DNA of 64,000 bases from a bacterium (lineage in GTDB: Bacteria > Zhuqueibacterota > Zhuqueibacteria > Residuimicrobiales > Residuimicrobiaceae): assembly GCA_029565685.1 (NCBI GenBank), contig JAKQNR010000024.1, forward strand, positions 1-64,000. Reading direction: 5' to 3'. Positions 9,395 to 18,638 of the stretch are shown piece after piece (the first letter of the stretch is position 1; every line of letters begins with the position of its first letter). Made by a program: the position numbers and the translations under genes. The notes under the pieces were generated by a model. It was given only the letters and a program-made list of their open reading frames with translations. It made no database searches and was not told the DNA's origin.

Positions 9395-10960
9395 TCACCG
9401 CGATGGGTGCTCGTTTTGTCCACAAGTCCGCTCGAAAATGCTCCATGGTCCAAACCTCCCGGTCAGCGCCACTTGGCTCTCTGCAGCGAGAAAATCCTTG
9501 GCCCGTTCATCTCTGAACACAAAACAGCCTGCGTGGATGCGGCGCAACGCCTCATTCGGCGCGCCCTCGGACAGAGTTAATACCGGAGGGGCCGGCGTTC
9601 TGGGATTGGGGCCGCTGTTCAAGATAAAATGGTCGGGATAATTGGAGGCCACTAGAATATTCAAATAGGACCAATCTGAATTTTCAATCAGAATCATCAG
9701 TCCGGGATTTTTTTCAATGCGGTCTTTTAAAAACTCCCCCGCCTGGCGGTCGCTTGCAGGAAAACTCGACTCGCCCCTTTTATGCTGTATTTGAACAGCA
9801 AATAAAAATAACAGCAGCAGCAAGACCGGATAAAAAATCAGCAACCCGGCTGCTCGATGGATCAACAGCAGGCGCTGTTTCAGGAACCCTATCGCCCAGG
9901 CGGTAAAGGGAACCAGCAGCAGGCTCCAGACCGCGGCAAACCGCCAGCTGTTGCTGGGGGGCAGACGAAACGTGCCTCCGGGCATGAGTAAAACGCAAAA
10001 CCAGACCACGGACATCAGAAGCAGCGACCCGCCAGCCAGCCACGTCACACTTCTGACCCGCTCGTCCGCCTGCAAGAGAAAAACCAGCGGCGCCAGACCG
10101 ATCAGATTGAGGGTTGCCCCGTTCTGGCTGAAAAAATGAAAAAGCACATTGGCTTTGAGCAGGTTGTTAAAAAGATAAGGGGTGGATAAAGTTGTTTTTA
10201 TTCCCCTCAGGGTTTCGCTGTCCAGGGAGCGCTCGGTAAAGGAAACCGGATTGCCGCTGAAAAAATAGTGAAGCGCCAACCAAAGGACGGGAAAAAACAG
10301 CAGCAGGCTGAAAGCCGGCAGGACAACGGTAGAAGGCAAAGCCTCTTTTCTTTTCCGCCGGTAAAAGAACAGCCATAAGGCGAAGCAGGCGATAAAAACC
10401 CAGCCCTCATAGCGTACGGCGCCTGAAAGGGCGAAAAAAAAGGCGGCGAAGAGAATCAGTTTCTTTATTCGCGTATTCAACCACCTGACTAAAAACCCAC
10501 AGCCGGCGAGGATCATAAACATGAACATGATTTCCGACAGCGGAACCAGAGACAGTATCACCCGCTGAGGAAGCAAGGCGCCCAACACGCCGGTCAGAAT
10601 GGTTATGTCTCGCCGGCCGAAGAGTTCATGAGCGAACCAGATCAGGCTCACCAGGGAAAGCGTTCCAAAAAGAAAACTGAGGATACGGGGGACCAGAAAA
10701 AGGTTATAATAGATTTTCAAGGCAATCCCGACCACCAGGGTGTAAAACGGCAGCCAATTTCCCACGGTGACCCGGCCGCCGGTCGCCACACGGTGTGCGA
10801 GCAGCGTCCTGCCGTTCTCATCGGCGGAGATGGCGTAGAGTCCGGATTTGAAAAGGAAAACATGAACCGCTACGGCCGCTAATAAAGAAAGTCCTATTAA
10901 GCTCCAAAAACAGCCGTCGCGCCGGTCCAGCGCATTGGGAGCATTCCGAATCTCGGTCAT
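9395..10960 (-). CDS. GT39/ArnT-like membrane glycosyltransferase
   Basis: An integral membrane protein of 521 residues with about ten to twelve hydrophobic segments. Near the N-terminus, in the first outer loop after transmembrane segment 1, is the acidic motif SADENGRT, which matches the catalytic D-E region of polyprenol-phosphate-sugar glycosyltransferases (GT39, PMT/ArnT type). Such enzymes transfer a sugar from a lipid carrier to protein or lipid on the outer face of the inner membrane. The frame is open to 11032, but the ATG at 10960 has AAGGATG before it and the extra residues look non-coding, so the later start is used. Donor and acceptor are unknown. Confidence 0.8.
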   Translation of the reverse strand: MTEIRNAPNALDRRDGCFWSLIGLSLLAAVAVHVFLFKSGLYAISADENGRTLLAHRVATGGRVTVGNWLPFYTLVVGIALKIYYNLFLVPRILSFLFGTLSLVSLIWFAHELFGRRDITILTGVLGALLPQRVILSLVPLSEIMFMFMILAGCGFLVRWLNTRIKKLILFAAFFFALSGAVRYEGWVFIACFALWLFFYRRKRKEALPSTVVLPAFSLLLFFPVLWLALHYFFSGNPVSFTERSLDSETLRGIKTTLSTPYLFNNLLKANVLFHFFSQNGATLNLIGLAPLVFLLQADERVRSVTWLAGGSLLLMSVVWFCVLLMPGGTFRLPPSNSWRFAAVWSLLLVPFTAWAIGFLKQRLLLIHRAAGLLIFYPVLLLLLFLFAVQIQHKRGESSFPASDRQAGEFLKDRIEKNPGLMILIENSDWSYLNILVASNYPDHFILNSGPNPRTPAPPVLTLSEGAPNEALRRIHAGCFVFRDERAKDFLAAESQVALTGRFGPWSIFERTCGQNEHPSR

Positions 10961-11292
10961 GGTACATCCTTTGGATTGTCGCTCTTGACGCCCAAAATCA
11001 ACGGCGGACGGCTGCGGACTTGGGGCGACCACAGCAACCCGCTTTCCCGCCCTTGTGCTGCATTTTGTCGTTGACCCGTCCGTTCATTTAATATAACACA
11101 AATGCACCTCCCCTTCAAGCGATTCTCATCTCTGCGACAACCGCTGTCATGACAAGGCCGATCCATGTCGTGCGGCGACGGGAGATGTTATATCCTTCTG
11201 TGTTCACCTGCGAAACGGCTGCTTCGATTGTCGATTTTGCCCAGCCCCGACGGATCGCCGCGCATGCTTTGGTCTCGCCTGCTGCGGACAGC
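10961..11292. other. Intergenic, no gene seen
   Basis: About 330 bases between the GT39-like gene and the terminator of the nifJ operon. Open frames here are short, have no ribosome-binding site and run through the terminator hairpin. The promoter of the GT39-like gene should lie here, but no convincing -35/-10 pair was seen. Confidence 0.5.
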
Positions 11293-11328
11293 AAAAAAAA
11301 GCCCGGCGTTCTTGTGTGAGGCCGGGCT
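11293..11328 (-). terminator. Rho-independent terminator of the nifJ operon
   Basis: On the minus strand AGCCCGGC (11328-11321) pairs perfectly with GCCGGGCT (11307-11300) across a 13-base loop and is followed by eight T. It lies just after the stop of the dihydroorotate-dehydrogenase-like gene. Confidence 0.92.
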
Positions 11329-11349
11329 CGCAAACAAACGCCGAGTCTG

Positions 11350-12345
11350 CTATTTGATCTTGTATTGGTTCAGCGCCTTGATATAATTGGCGCGCTCATA
11401 GGCCGCAGGTTCTGCCACGTTCTTCTGGCTCATGCTGCCCTTCATTTTCGCCACTGACTCATAACCGTTCTTCTCCATCCAGGCCTGCATGTCTTTCAGC
11501 ACTTTGCCGAGATAGGCCGGACCGTTCACCAGCAAGGCGGCGCACATCTGCGCCACATCCGCGCCGGCCATGATCAGCTTGACGGCGTCCTCGGCGCTGT
11601 GCACCCCCGTTGTGCCGGCCAAGCTCGCCTTCAGTTTGCCGTAGAGAATGGCGATCCAGCGCAGCGGCAGACGCAGATCGTTGGAGCTGCTCAGCACCAC
11701 ACCGGGCGTGACCTCCAACTTTTGCAGATCGATGTCCGGTTGGTAGAAACGGTTGAACAGCACCAGCGCGTCGACGCCGGCGGCATCCAGTTTTTTGGTC
11801 ATGGCTGTGATCGAGCTGAAGAACGGGCTCAATTTGACCGACACGGGAATTTTCACCCCGGCCTTGACCGCCTTGAAAATGTCCACATAGGTCTGCTCGA
11901 TGGCGGCGCTGTCCTGTGTGGCATCCGCGGCGAGAAAATAAATATTCAATTCCAGAGCATCGGCGCCGGCCTGTTCCATTTTTTTCGCATAGTCGATCCA
12001 GCCGCCGGTGGTCATGCCGTTGAGACTGGCGATGATCGGGATTTTGGTCGCTGCTTTGGCCTTGCGGATGTGTTCCAGATACTCATCCGGCCCCAGATTG
12101 AACTCGCTGGCCTGCGGGAAATAGCTGAGCGCTTCCGCGAAGCTGTCCGTTCCCTGCGTGAGAAAATGATCCAGTTCCTCCGCCTCAAAGGAGATCTGCT
12201 CTTCAAAAATCGAGTATAGCACAACAGCGCCGGCGCCGGCGTCCTCCAGCCGTTTGATGCCGTCCAATTCTTTGGAGAGCGGCGAGGCCGAAGGCACCAG
12301 CGGATTCTTGAGGGTTAAACCCATATAGGTGGTTGATAAATCCAT
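11350..12345 (-). CDS. Dihydroorotate-dehydrogenase-like flavoprotein partner of NifJ
   Basis: A 331-residue FMN-type TIM barrel related to dihydroorotate dehydrogenase (COG0167). It starts MDLSTTYMGLTLKNPLV, typical of the family, and has the phosphate-binding end GADVAQMCAALLVNG. Where true class 1 enzymes carry the SCPN segment with the catalytic cysteine or serine, this one reads LELNIYFLAAD. It is therefore unlikely to oxidise dihydroorotate. This subfamily is often found beside pyruvate:ferredoxin oxidoreductase, as here, but its reaction is not known to me. AAAGGA precedes the ATG at 12345; the frame is open further upstream but that part overlaps nifJ. The gap to the nifJ stop is 35 bases, so one operon. 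Confidence 0.85.
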   Translation of the reverse strand: MDLSTTYMGLTLKNPLVPSASPLSKELDGIKRLEDAGAGAVVLYSIFEEQISFEAEELDHFLTQGTDSFAEALSYFPQASEFNLGPDEYLEHIRKAKAATKIPIIASLNGMTTGGWIDYAKKMEQAGADALELNIYFLAADATQDSAAIEQTYVDIFKAVKAGVKIPVSVKLSPFFSSITAMTKKLDAAGVDALVLFNRFYQPDIDLQKLEVTPGVVLSSSNDLRLPLRWIAILYGKLKASLAGTTGVHSAEDAVKLIMAGADVAQMCAALLVNGPAYLGKVLKDMQAWMEKNGYESVAKMKGSMSQKNVAEPAAYERANYIKALNQYKIK

Positions 12346-12380
12346 ATCCGAGTCCTTTCTGAAAATTTGAATTCCGCCGA

Positions 12381-15300
12381 TTATTCCGCTTTCTTTTCCT
12401 CGCCCTCGCCGTATTTCATCGCCGCCCATCCTTCATACATATTCCAGCGGCTGTGTATCGACGCCTGAGCCCGTTGCAGCAGGTCCTTGGCGCGATCGGG
12501 CATGCTTTTGGTCAGCATCTTGAAGCGGGTTTCCCGATAAGCGAAATCCTCGTACTTGATGGCCGGCGCCTTGGAATCCAGCTTGAGCGGATTCTGACCC
12601 TGAGCCGCCAGCATCGGATTGTAGCGGAACAAAATATAATGGCCGGATTCTACCGCGGCTTTTTGTTCCTCCATGCCCTTGTGCATAGCGATGCCATGAG
12701 CGATGCAATGGCTGTAAGCCATAATGATGGAGGGGCCGTCGTAGGCGTCGGCTTCGATGAACGCGCGCACCGTCTGCAGATCGTTATAGCCCATGGCGGT
12801 CCGGGCGACATAGATGTTGCCGTAGGTCATGAAAATCATTCCCATGTCTTTTTTCGGCAGCGGTTTTCCGGCAGCCGCAAACTTGGCGACAGCGCCCAGC
12901 GGCGTGGATTTGGACATCTGACCGCCGGTGTTGGAATACACCTCGGTGTCCAGCACGAGCACATTGATGTTGCGGCCGGAAGCCAGCACATGATCCAGAC
13001 CGCCGTAGCCGATATCATAAGCCCAGCCGTCGCCGCCGACGATCCACACGCTCTTTTTCACGAACATATCCGCCAACGACAGCAGGTGTTTCGCTTCCCG
13101 GGATTTGCTGCCGGCCAATTTCTCCTTCAAAGCCTGCACACGCTTGCGCTGTTCCGCGATGCCGGCTTCCGAGCTCTGATCCGCGGCGATGAGAGCGGTG
13201 ACCAGATCCTCTCCGATCTCCGCAGCCAGCCGTTTGGCCAATTCATGGGCGAACTCGGTGTGCTTGTCGATCGTCAGCCGATAGCCGAAACCGAATTCCG
13301 CATTGTCCTCGAACAGGCTGTTGCTCCACGCCGGGCCGCGGCCGTCCTGGTTGAACGTATAGGGAAAGGTGGGCAGATTGCCGCTGTAAATGGACGAGCA
13401 GCCGGTGGCATTGGAGATAATGGCGCGGTCGCCGAACAGTTGGGTGAGCAATTTGACATAGGGCGTCTCGCCGCAGCCGGCGCACGCTCCCGAGTATTCG
13501 AACAACGGTGTCAAGAACTGCGAACCTTTCACCGAAGCCACTTTGATCTGGCCGCGATCCAGAACGGGCAGATTGAGAAAGAACTTGTAGTTCTCCCGCT
13601 CCTGTTCACGGATAGGCGGTTGCGGCGCCATGTTGATGGCTTTCTTGGCCGGTTCCAGTTTGTTCTTTGCCGGACAGGCCTCTACGCACAGAGTACAGCC
13701 GGTGCAATCCTCGGGCGCCACCTGAATGGTGTATTTCCACCCGGCGGGAAAATCTTTGCCGCGCGAATCGGCGCTCTTGAAAGTCGGCGGCGCATCCTTC
13801 AGATGCTTGGGATCATAGGCCTGCTGCCGGATGGCGGCATGGGGACAGACCATGGAGCATTTGCCGCACTGAATGCAGACCTCAGGATCCCATACCGGTA
13901 TTTCCAGAGCGATGTTGCGCTTTTCCCATTGGGTGGTGCCGCTGGCAAAGGTGCCGTCCACCGGCATGGCGCTCACAGGCACATCGTCTCCATGATTGGC
14001 AAGCACCTTGGCGACCACGTTTCTGACGAACTCGGGCGCCTCATCGGGGATCAGTTTAGGCATGGACCGCGTGCTGGTGACCTTGTCCGGGACCTTGACT
14101 TCAAAGAGGTGGGCCAGAGTGTGATCCACAGCGGCAAAGTTCTGCTGCACCACCTGCTCGCCCTTTTTGCCATAGGTCTTCTTAATGCTGTTTTTGATCA
14201 TCTTGATGGCTTGTTCACGCTGCAAAACGCCGGAGATGGCGAAGAAACAGGTCTGCATGATGGTGTTGATGCGCACGCCCATGCCGGTGTCCTTGGCCAC
14301 TTTGTAGGCGTCGATAATGAAGAACTTTATCTTTTTCTCGATGATCTCCTGCTGCAGCTCGCGCGGCAGGGAATCCCAGACGGTGTCCTTGCTCTCCAGG
14401 GTGTTCAGCAGGAACGTGGAGCCCGGCGCCGCTTTTTCCAGCACATTGAATTTCTCGATAAAAACCTGCTGATGGCAGGCGACGAAATTGGCGCTGTCGA
14501 TCAGATAGGTGGAATGGATCGGCCGCGGTCCGAAGCGCAGATGGGATACCGTCACCGTACCCGCTTTTTTGGAATCATAGACGAAATAGCCCTGGGTGAA
14601 ATTGTCGGTCTCTTCGCCGATGATCTTGATGGAATTTTTATTGGCGCCCACAGTGCCGTCGGAGCCGAGTCCGTAAAAGATGGCGCGCACCACATCCTCG
14701 CCTTCGGTCTTAAAGCCGGCATCATACGCCAGGCTGGTGCCGCTGACGTCGTCGTTGATGCCGACGGTGAATCTGTTTTTCGGCGCGGTCTTTTTCAATT
14801 CATCGAACACGGCTTTGACCATGGCCGGAGTGAATTCTTTGGAGGAAAGGCCGTAGCGACCGCCGATGACGCGCGGCATGGCGAACGGCAGCCGGCCGAG
14901 AATCATAGCTTCGCCGAGGCTGGAGACCACATCCTGATACAGCGGCTCGCCGACCGCGCCGGGTTCTTTGGTGCGGTCCAGCACCGCGATCGCTTTGACG
15001 GTTTTAGGCAACGCCTGCAGCATATGTTCGGCGGAAAAGGGGCGGAACAAACGCACTTTGAGCAAGCCGATCTTTTCACCCTTGGGCTGCAGGTACTCGA
15101 CGGTCTCTTGAACCGCCTCAGCGCCGGAGCCCATAAGAATGATGACCCGTTCCGCATCCGCGGCGCCGACATAATCGAACAGATGGTAACTGCGGCCCAC
15201 CTGTTTGGCGAACCGGTCCATCATCTCCTGCACGATGGCCGGACAGGCCTCATAATACGGATTGATGGCCTCGCGCGCCTGAAAGAATATATCGGGGTTC

Positions 15301-15959
15301 TGCGCAGTGCCGCGCAGCACCGGACGATCCGGCGACAGCGCACGGCTGCGATGGGCGAACACCAACTCGTCGTCGATCATGTGGCGCATATCGTCTTCCG
15401 TCAGCTCTTCAATTTTCTGCACTTCATGAGAGGTGCGGAAACCGTCAAAAAAATGGACAAAAGGAACGCGGGCCTTGAGTGCGGCGGCCTGGGCGATGAG
15501 GGCGAAATCGTGCACTTCCTGCAACGAGTTGGAAGAGAGCAGGCCCCAGCCGGTGGAGCGCACCGCCATCACATCGCTGTGGTCGCCAAAGATGGACAAG
15601 GCGTGGGTGGCCACGGTACGAGCGGTCACATGAAAGGTGGTGGCCGTAAGCTCGCCGGCGATTTTAAACATATTCGGGATCATCAGCAGCAATCCCTGGG
15701 ACGCAGTGAAGGTGGTGGTCAACGCACCGGTTTGCAGGGCGCCGTGCACTGCGCCTGAAGCGCCGCCCTCGCTCTGCAGTTCGGTGACCAGCGGGATCGT
15801 GCCCCAAATGTTCTTCATGCCTTTTGCCGAATATTCGTCAGACCATTCTCCCATAGGGGAAGAAGGGGTGATCGGATAAATCGCGATCACCTCATTTATC
15901 TTGTGTGCAACCAGGGCCGCCGCTTCATTGCCGTCGACCGAGATCATACGTCGTGCCAT
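12381..15959 (-). CDS. nifJ: Pyruvate:ferredoxin (flavodoxin) oxidoreductase
   Basis: A homodimer-type enzyme of 1192 residues, the full length for NifJ. It oxidises pyruvate with CoA to acetyl-CoA and CO2 and reduces ferredoxin. Domains follow the family order: an N-terminal transketolase-like part (IYPITPSSPMGEWSDE), the central gamma domain (GLGSDGTVGANKNS), two [4Fe-4S] motifs (CIQCGKCSMVCPHA and CTGCTLCVEACPAK, about residues 690-770), then the thiamine diphosphate domain with GACAGCGETPYVKL and ATGCSSIYSG. AGGAGGTAACG precedes the ATG. Reduced ferredoxin would feed the HydABC hydrogenase encoded at 34844-39294. A long open frame on the opposite strand is a codon-bias shadow. Confidence 0.97.
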   Translation of the reverse strand: MARRMISVDGNEAAALVAHKINEVIAIYPITPSSPMGEWSDEYSAKGMKNIWGTIPLVTELQSEGGASGAVHGALQTGALTTTFTASQGLLLMIPNMFKIAGELTATTFHVTARTVATHALSIFGDHSDVMAVRSTGWGLLSSNSLQEVHDFALIAQAAALKARVPFVHFFDGFRTSHEVQKIEELTEDDMRHMIDDELVFAHRSRALSPDRPVLRGTAQNPDIFFQAREAINPYYEACPAIVQEMMDRFAKQVGRSYHLFDYVGAADAERVIILMGSGAEAVQETVEYLQPKGEKIGLLKVRLFRPFSAEHMLQALPKTVKAIAVLDRTKEPGAVGEPLYQDVVSSLGEAMILGRLPFAMPRVIGGRYGLSSKEFTPAMVKAVFDELKKTAPKNRFTVGINDDVSGTSLAYDAGFKTEGEDVVRAIFYGLGSDGTVGANKNSIKIIGEETDNFTQGYFVYDSKKAGTVTVSHLRFGPRPIHSTYLIDSANFVACHQQVFIEKFNVLEKAAPGSTFLLNTLESKDTVWDSLPRELQQEIIEKKIKFFIIDAYKVAKDTGMGVRINTIMQTCFFAISGVLQREQAIKMIKNSIKKTYGKKGEQVVQQNFAAVDHTLAHLFEVKVPDKVTSTRSMPKLIPDEAPEFVRNVVAKVLANHGDDVPVSAMPVDGTFASGTTQWEKRNIALEIPVWDPEVCIQCGKCSMVCPHAAIRQQAYDPKHLKDAPPTFKSADSRGKDFPAGWKYTIQVAPEDCTGCTLCVEACPAKNKLEPAKKAINMAPQPPIREQERENYKFFLNLPVLDRGQIKVASVKGSQFLTPLFEYSGACAGCGETPYVKLLTQLFGDRAIISNATGCSSIYSGNLPTFPYTFNQDGRGPAWSNSLFEDNAEFGFGYRLTIDKHTEFAHELAKRLAAEIGEDLVTALIAADQSSEAGIAEQRKRVQALKEKLAGSKSREAKHLLSLADMFVKKSVWIVGGDGWAYDIGYGGLDHVLASGRNINVLVLDTEVYSNTGGQMSKSTPLGAVAKFAAAGKPLPKKDMGMIFMTYGNIYVARTAMGYNDLQTVRAFIEADAYDGPSIIMAYSHCIAHGIAMHKGMEEQKAAVESGHYILFRYNPMLAAQGQNPLKLDSKAPAIKYEDFAYRETRFKMLTKSMPDRAKDLLQRAQASIHSRWNMYEGWAAMKYGEGEEKKAE

Positions 15960-16209
15960 TCGTTACCTCCTGGTATCCCTGTTGATTAAGTATTGATAAA
16001 GCGTTATTTTGATTTCTATCCAGCCAAGCAGAAGAAACGCTGAATACACCCCTTTCGCCGGTCGCAGGGCCGACAAACAAGAGCTTCGCTTTAGCTCGGA
16101 TTATAAATTTATTTAAAAATTTAATAAGAAACAAGCCTTTTCCCCTGCCGGAATGTTCTTGCTTTTAATCCTCGAAAAGGCGTACTTTTTTCCCTGCCAA
16201 GGAGTGTGC

Positions 16210-17034
16210 ATGGATAAAAAGAAAAATTTACCCTTGTTCTCACAATGCTCAGCCGTCGTCTGCGACCTGGACGGCACCCTGTATCTGGACGGCGTTCCGT
16301 TTCCGGATTCAGCCCCGTTCCTCAACGCCGTCCTCGCCTCCGGACGCCGCCTGTTCTATTTCACCAACAATACCTCCCGGTCGCGGAGCAGCTATCTGCA
16401 CCGACTGGAACGCTTCGGATTCCCGGCGGCCGAGGAGATGCTGATCACCGCTGCGGATTGCACCTTTCAGTATCTGCGGCAACAACAGCTGTGTCCGGAG
16501 ATCTATCTGATCGGCAACCGGGAGCTGCAAAGGGATTTTCACAACCACGGTTTTCGTTGTCTGACAAAGCCGGAGGGGGACGAGGGAAATCCGCCGCGAG
16601 CGCTGGTGCTGGGATTCGACACAGAGCTCGATTATGAAAAAATCAAAACCGGATATCAGCTGCTGATGCAGGACATCCCCTATATCGCTACGCACGCGGA
16701 TCTCCTCTGTCCCATGAACCACGGTGCGTTTATTCCAGACGCCGGCTGTTTCATTGAGCTGTTCGCCGCAGCCAGCGGCCGGCGGCCCCTGGTCATGGGC
16801 AAGCCCAGCCGATTCGCCGCCCAAACGATCAGCGATCGGGCGCAGAGTGCATACGAACGGATCGCTTTCATCGGCGATCGGCTGTACACCGATATCCGCA
16901 TGGCCGAACGATTTAATATGATCGGCGTGCTGGTGCTGAGCGGAGAGACCAGTGAGAAGATGGCGGCCGATTCGCCGGATCAAGCCAAGATCGTTGTGAA
17001 CGGCATCGGCGACTTGATCAACGCGTTAGGGTAA
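16210..17034 (+). CDS. HAD-superfamily sugar-phosphatase (NagD type)
   Basis: A 274-residue cytoplasmic phosphatase with all four HAD motifs: CDLDGTLYLDG (motif I, nucleophile and acid aspartates near residue 19), FTNNTSRS (motif II), MGKPS (motif III lysine) and IGDRLYTDIRMA (motif IV). The class IIA cap between motifs II and III and the overall length match NagD/AraL/phosphoglycolate-type phosphatases that remove phosphate from small sugar phosphates. CAAGGAG lies before the ATG at 16210; an in-frame ATG at 16153 lacks such a site. It diverges from nifJ and converges with pgsA, only ten bases separating the two stops. The substrate is unknown. Confidence 0.88.
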   Translation: MDKKKNLPLFSQCSAVVCDLDGTLYLDGVPFPDSAPFLNAVLASGRRLFYFTNNTSRSRSSYLHRLERFGFPAAEEMLITAADCTFQYLRQQQLCPEIYLIGNRELQRDFHNHGFRCLTKPEGDEGNPPRALVLGFDTELDYEKIKTGYQLLMQDIPYIATHADLLCPMNHGAFIPDAGCFIELFAAASGRRPLVMGKPSRFAAQTISDRAQSAYERIAFIGDRLYTDIRMAERFNMIGVLVLSGETSEKMAADSPDQAKIVVNGIGDLINALG

Positions 17035-17044
17035 ACAGGGAAGG

Positions 17045-17656
17045 TCACTTGTTGCGCATGGCCGAGTAAATCGCCTGGCGGTTATGACGCCAGTAATCAA
17101 TCGCAGACCAGAGCGTTACCAGCATGGCCACTCCGATGATCGCCATGGTCATCCGCTTAAAGGCGGCATCGGCCGCTAGAGAGGCCGGCAGCAATTTTGC
17201 GCGCTGCAGGATCAGGAGAAAAAGAACCAGAAAGGTGCTCACCGCCTGCACCCAGGCTTTGGTCTTGCCGCTTTTACGGGCAGCCACCACAATGCCCTGG
17301 CGCATGGAAAAGACCCGCACCACGGATACCAGCACATCGCGATAGAAAAAGACAGCGATCATCCACAGCGGCGCCAATCCCGCGCTCAGGAAACAGAGAA
17401 AAACAGTAAACCGGGCGATGCTGTCGGCGAACGGATCCATCAATTTGCCGAAATCGGTTATCTGATTGCTCTTGCGCGCGATGATGCCGTCGAAATAATC
17501 GCTGAGCTCGATGAGGATCGCGAGCAGAAAACAGAGAATATAGGCGCCCAGCGTGTGCACGGTAAAGCAGAACAGAAAAATCGGCGAAACCAGAATGCGA
17601 ACCAGCGTCAGTGTGTTGGGAGGGTTTAGCTCTGTCAAGCGCAAGATCTTCTCCAT
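17045..17656 (-). CDS. pgsA: CDP-alcohol phosphatidyltransferase, PgsA-like
   Basis: A 203-residue inner-membrane enzyme with four to five hydrophobic segments and the complete CDP-alcohol transferase signature DYFDGIIAR, eight residues, then GKLMDPFAD (about residues 53-78), whose aspartates bind metal and catalyse transfer. N-terminal PNTLTLVRI is typical of CDP-diacylglycerol:glycerol-3-phosphate phosphatidyltransferase, the committed step to phosphatidylglycerol. Another alcohol acceptor cannot be excluded, so the symbol is tentative. It is followed on the same strand by no further gene. An upstream neighbour, the DNA glycosylase, ends 88 bases away. Confidence 0.85.
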   Translation of the reverse strand: MEKILRLTELNPPNTLTLVRILVSPIFLFCFTVHTLGAYILCFLLAILIELSDYFDGIIARKSNQITDFGKLMDPFADSIARFTVFLCFLSAGLAPLWMIAVFFYRDVLVSVVRVFSMRQGIVVAARKSGKTKAWVQAVSTFLVLFLLILQRAKLLPASLAADAAFKRMTMAIIGVAMLVTLWSAIDYWRHNRQAIYSAMRNK

Positions 17657-17744
17657 TCCAATGAGGTGCGCCGTTTCTTGACCGACAAGGTATTAAAAAA
17701 AAGAGCAATCTTCAAGTGATTTAATCAGGCGGACCCCTGGTTCC

Positions 17745-18638
17745 TCATACCTCCGGCACCCAACCCCGATTGAGCACGAACTCCATCCAATAGGCCAGAT
17801 AGCGCCATTCACCGAAACGGGCGTAATGGTCTTGCACTTCCTTTTCTGTCGGCCGGCGGCCGCCAAAGTGAGTCTTGGCCATATAGGCGATGACTGCGCT
17901 GTCCACCGCCAGCTCGCCGAAATAACCGTACAGCGCCGCCAGGTAGCGCGCCGTGATTTTGCCGATCCCCCGGTAACCGGCGAAAAAGGTCAAAAGCTCC
18001 GGACCGCGCACCTCTCCGTTCTGCACACGCTCTGCCTCAGTATCCCCCTGCACCATCCGTTCGCACAGCGCTATGAGAGAGTCAGCGCGATAACCCACCC
18101 GTCCCTTGTCGATCAGATAGCGCTTGCCGGCTTTTAGTACAACCTCCGGCGCAGGAAACGCACGAAACGGGCCCGACGGAGCCAGGTCGCCCAGTTCCGC
18201 CACAGCACCAACCATGCGCACCGCCTGTTTCCACAATGTATTGGTGCCGCAAATGCTTTTAAATACATCCTCATAAACCGATTCGCTGCGCTGGATGCGG
18301 CCCAGCCCCCTTTGTCGCAAAGGCCTTAAAAACGGATCTGCAGCACAAAGCCGGTAAAACGGCGATAAATCCAATCCCAGGTTGAACACATGGTGGAACT
18401 TGACGATCACAGCTCTCCACTCCCGTTCCGATAGCCCAGGACAGGACATTTTCACCGACCTGCGATCAGCCTGCCTCAGGCTTATGCAGCGCACTTTAGC
18501 AGCCGGGCGCATCACCCAGCAGAGGGTTTTCTCCCGCTCTTGCCAGTAAAAGGGGGCCAGCTGAAACCAGCCATGGGTCTTCACCACGGCCTCCAGGTTA
18601 AACGGAACCGCAGGGAGGTAAAGACGATCGGACATCAC
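17745..18638 (-). CDS. HhH-GPD DNA glycosylase, AlkA/OGG-like
   Basis: A 297-residue base-excision DNA glycosylase. An N-terminal beta domain is followed by a helix-hairpin-helix GPD domain: GRVGYRADSL, then YRGIGKITARYLAALYG and the conserved aspartate in LAVDSAV (about residues 215-250). At the position where OGG1-type bifunctional enzymes hold the catalytic lysine (GVGTKVAD) this protein has isoleucine (GIGKITAR). The hairpin resembles AlkA (GIGPWTAR), so a monofunctional glycosylase acting on alkylated bases is likelier. The first codon is GTG at 18638, with ATG directly after it. The start overlaps the stop of the GH38 mannosidase by one base, so the two are probably co-transcribed although unrelated in function. 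Confidence 0.85.
   Translation of the reverse strand: MMSDRLYLPAVPFNLEAVVKTHGWFQLAPFYWQEREKTLCWVMRPAAKVRCISLRQADRRSVKMSCPGLSEREWRAVIVKFHHVFNLGLDLSPFYRLCAADPFLRPLRQRGLGRIQRSESVYEDVFKSICGTNTLWKQAVRMVGAVAELGDLAPSGPFRAFPAPEVVLKAGKRYLIDKGRVGYRADSLIALCERMVQGDTEAERVQNGEVRGPELLTFFAGYRGIGKITARYLAALYGYFGELAVDSAVIAYMAKTHFGGRRPTEKEVQDHYARFGEWRYLAYWMEFVLNRGWVPEV

Noticed and set aside
12453..15758. Plus-strand open frame of 1101 codons opposite nifJ
   Set aside because: It is an antisense shadow caused by GC-rich codon use in nifJ; it has no recognisable domain and histidine/glycine/arginine-rich filler composition.
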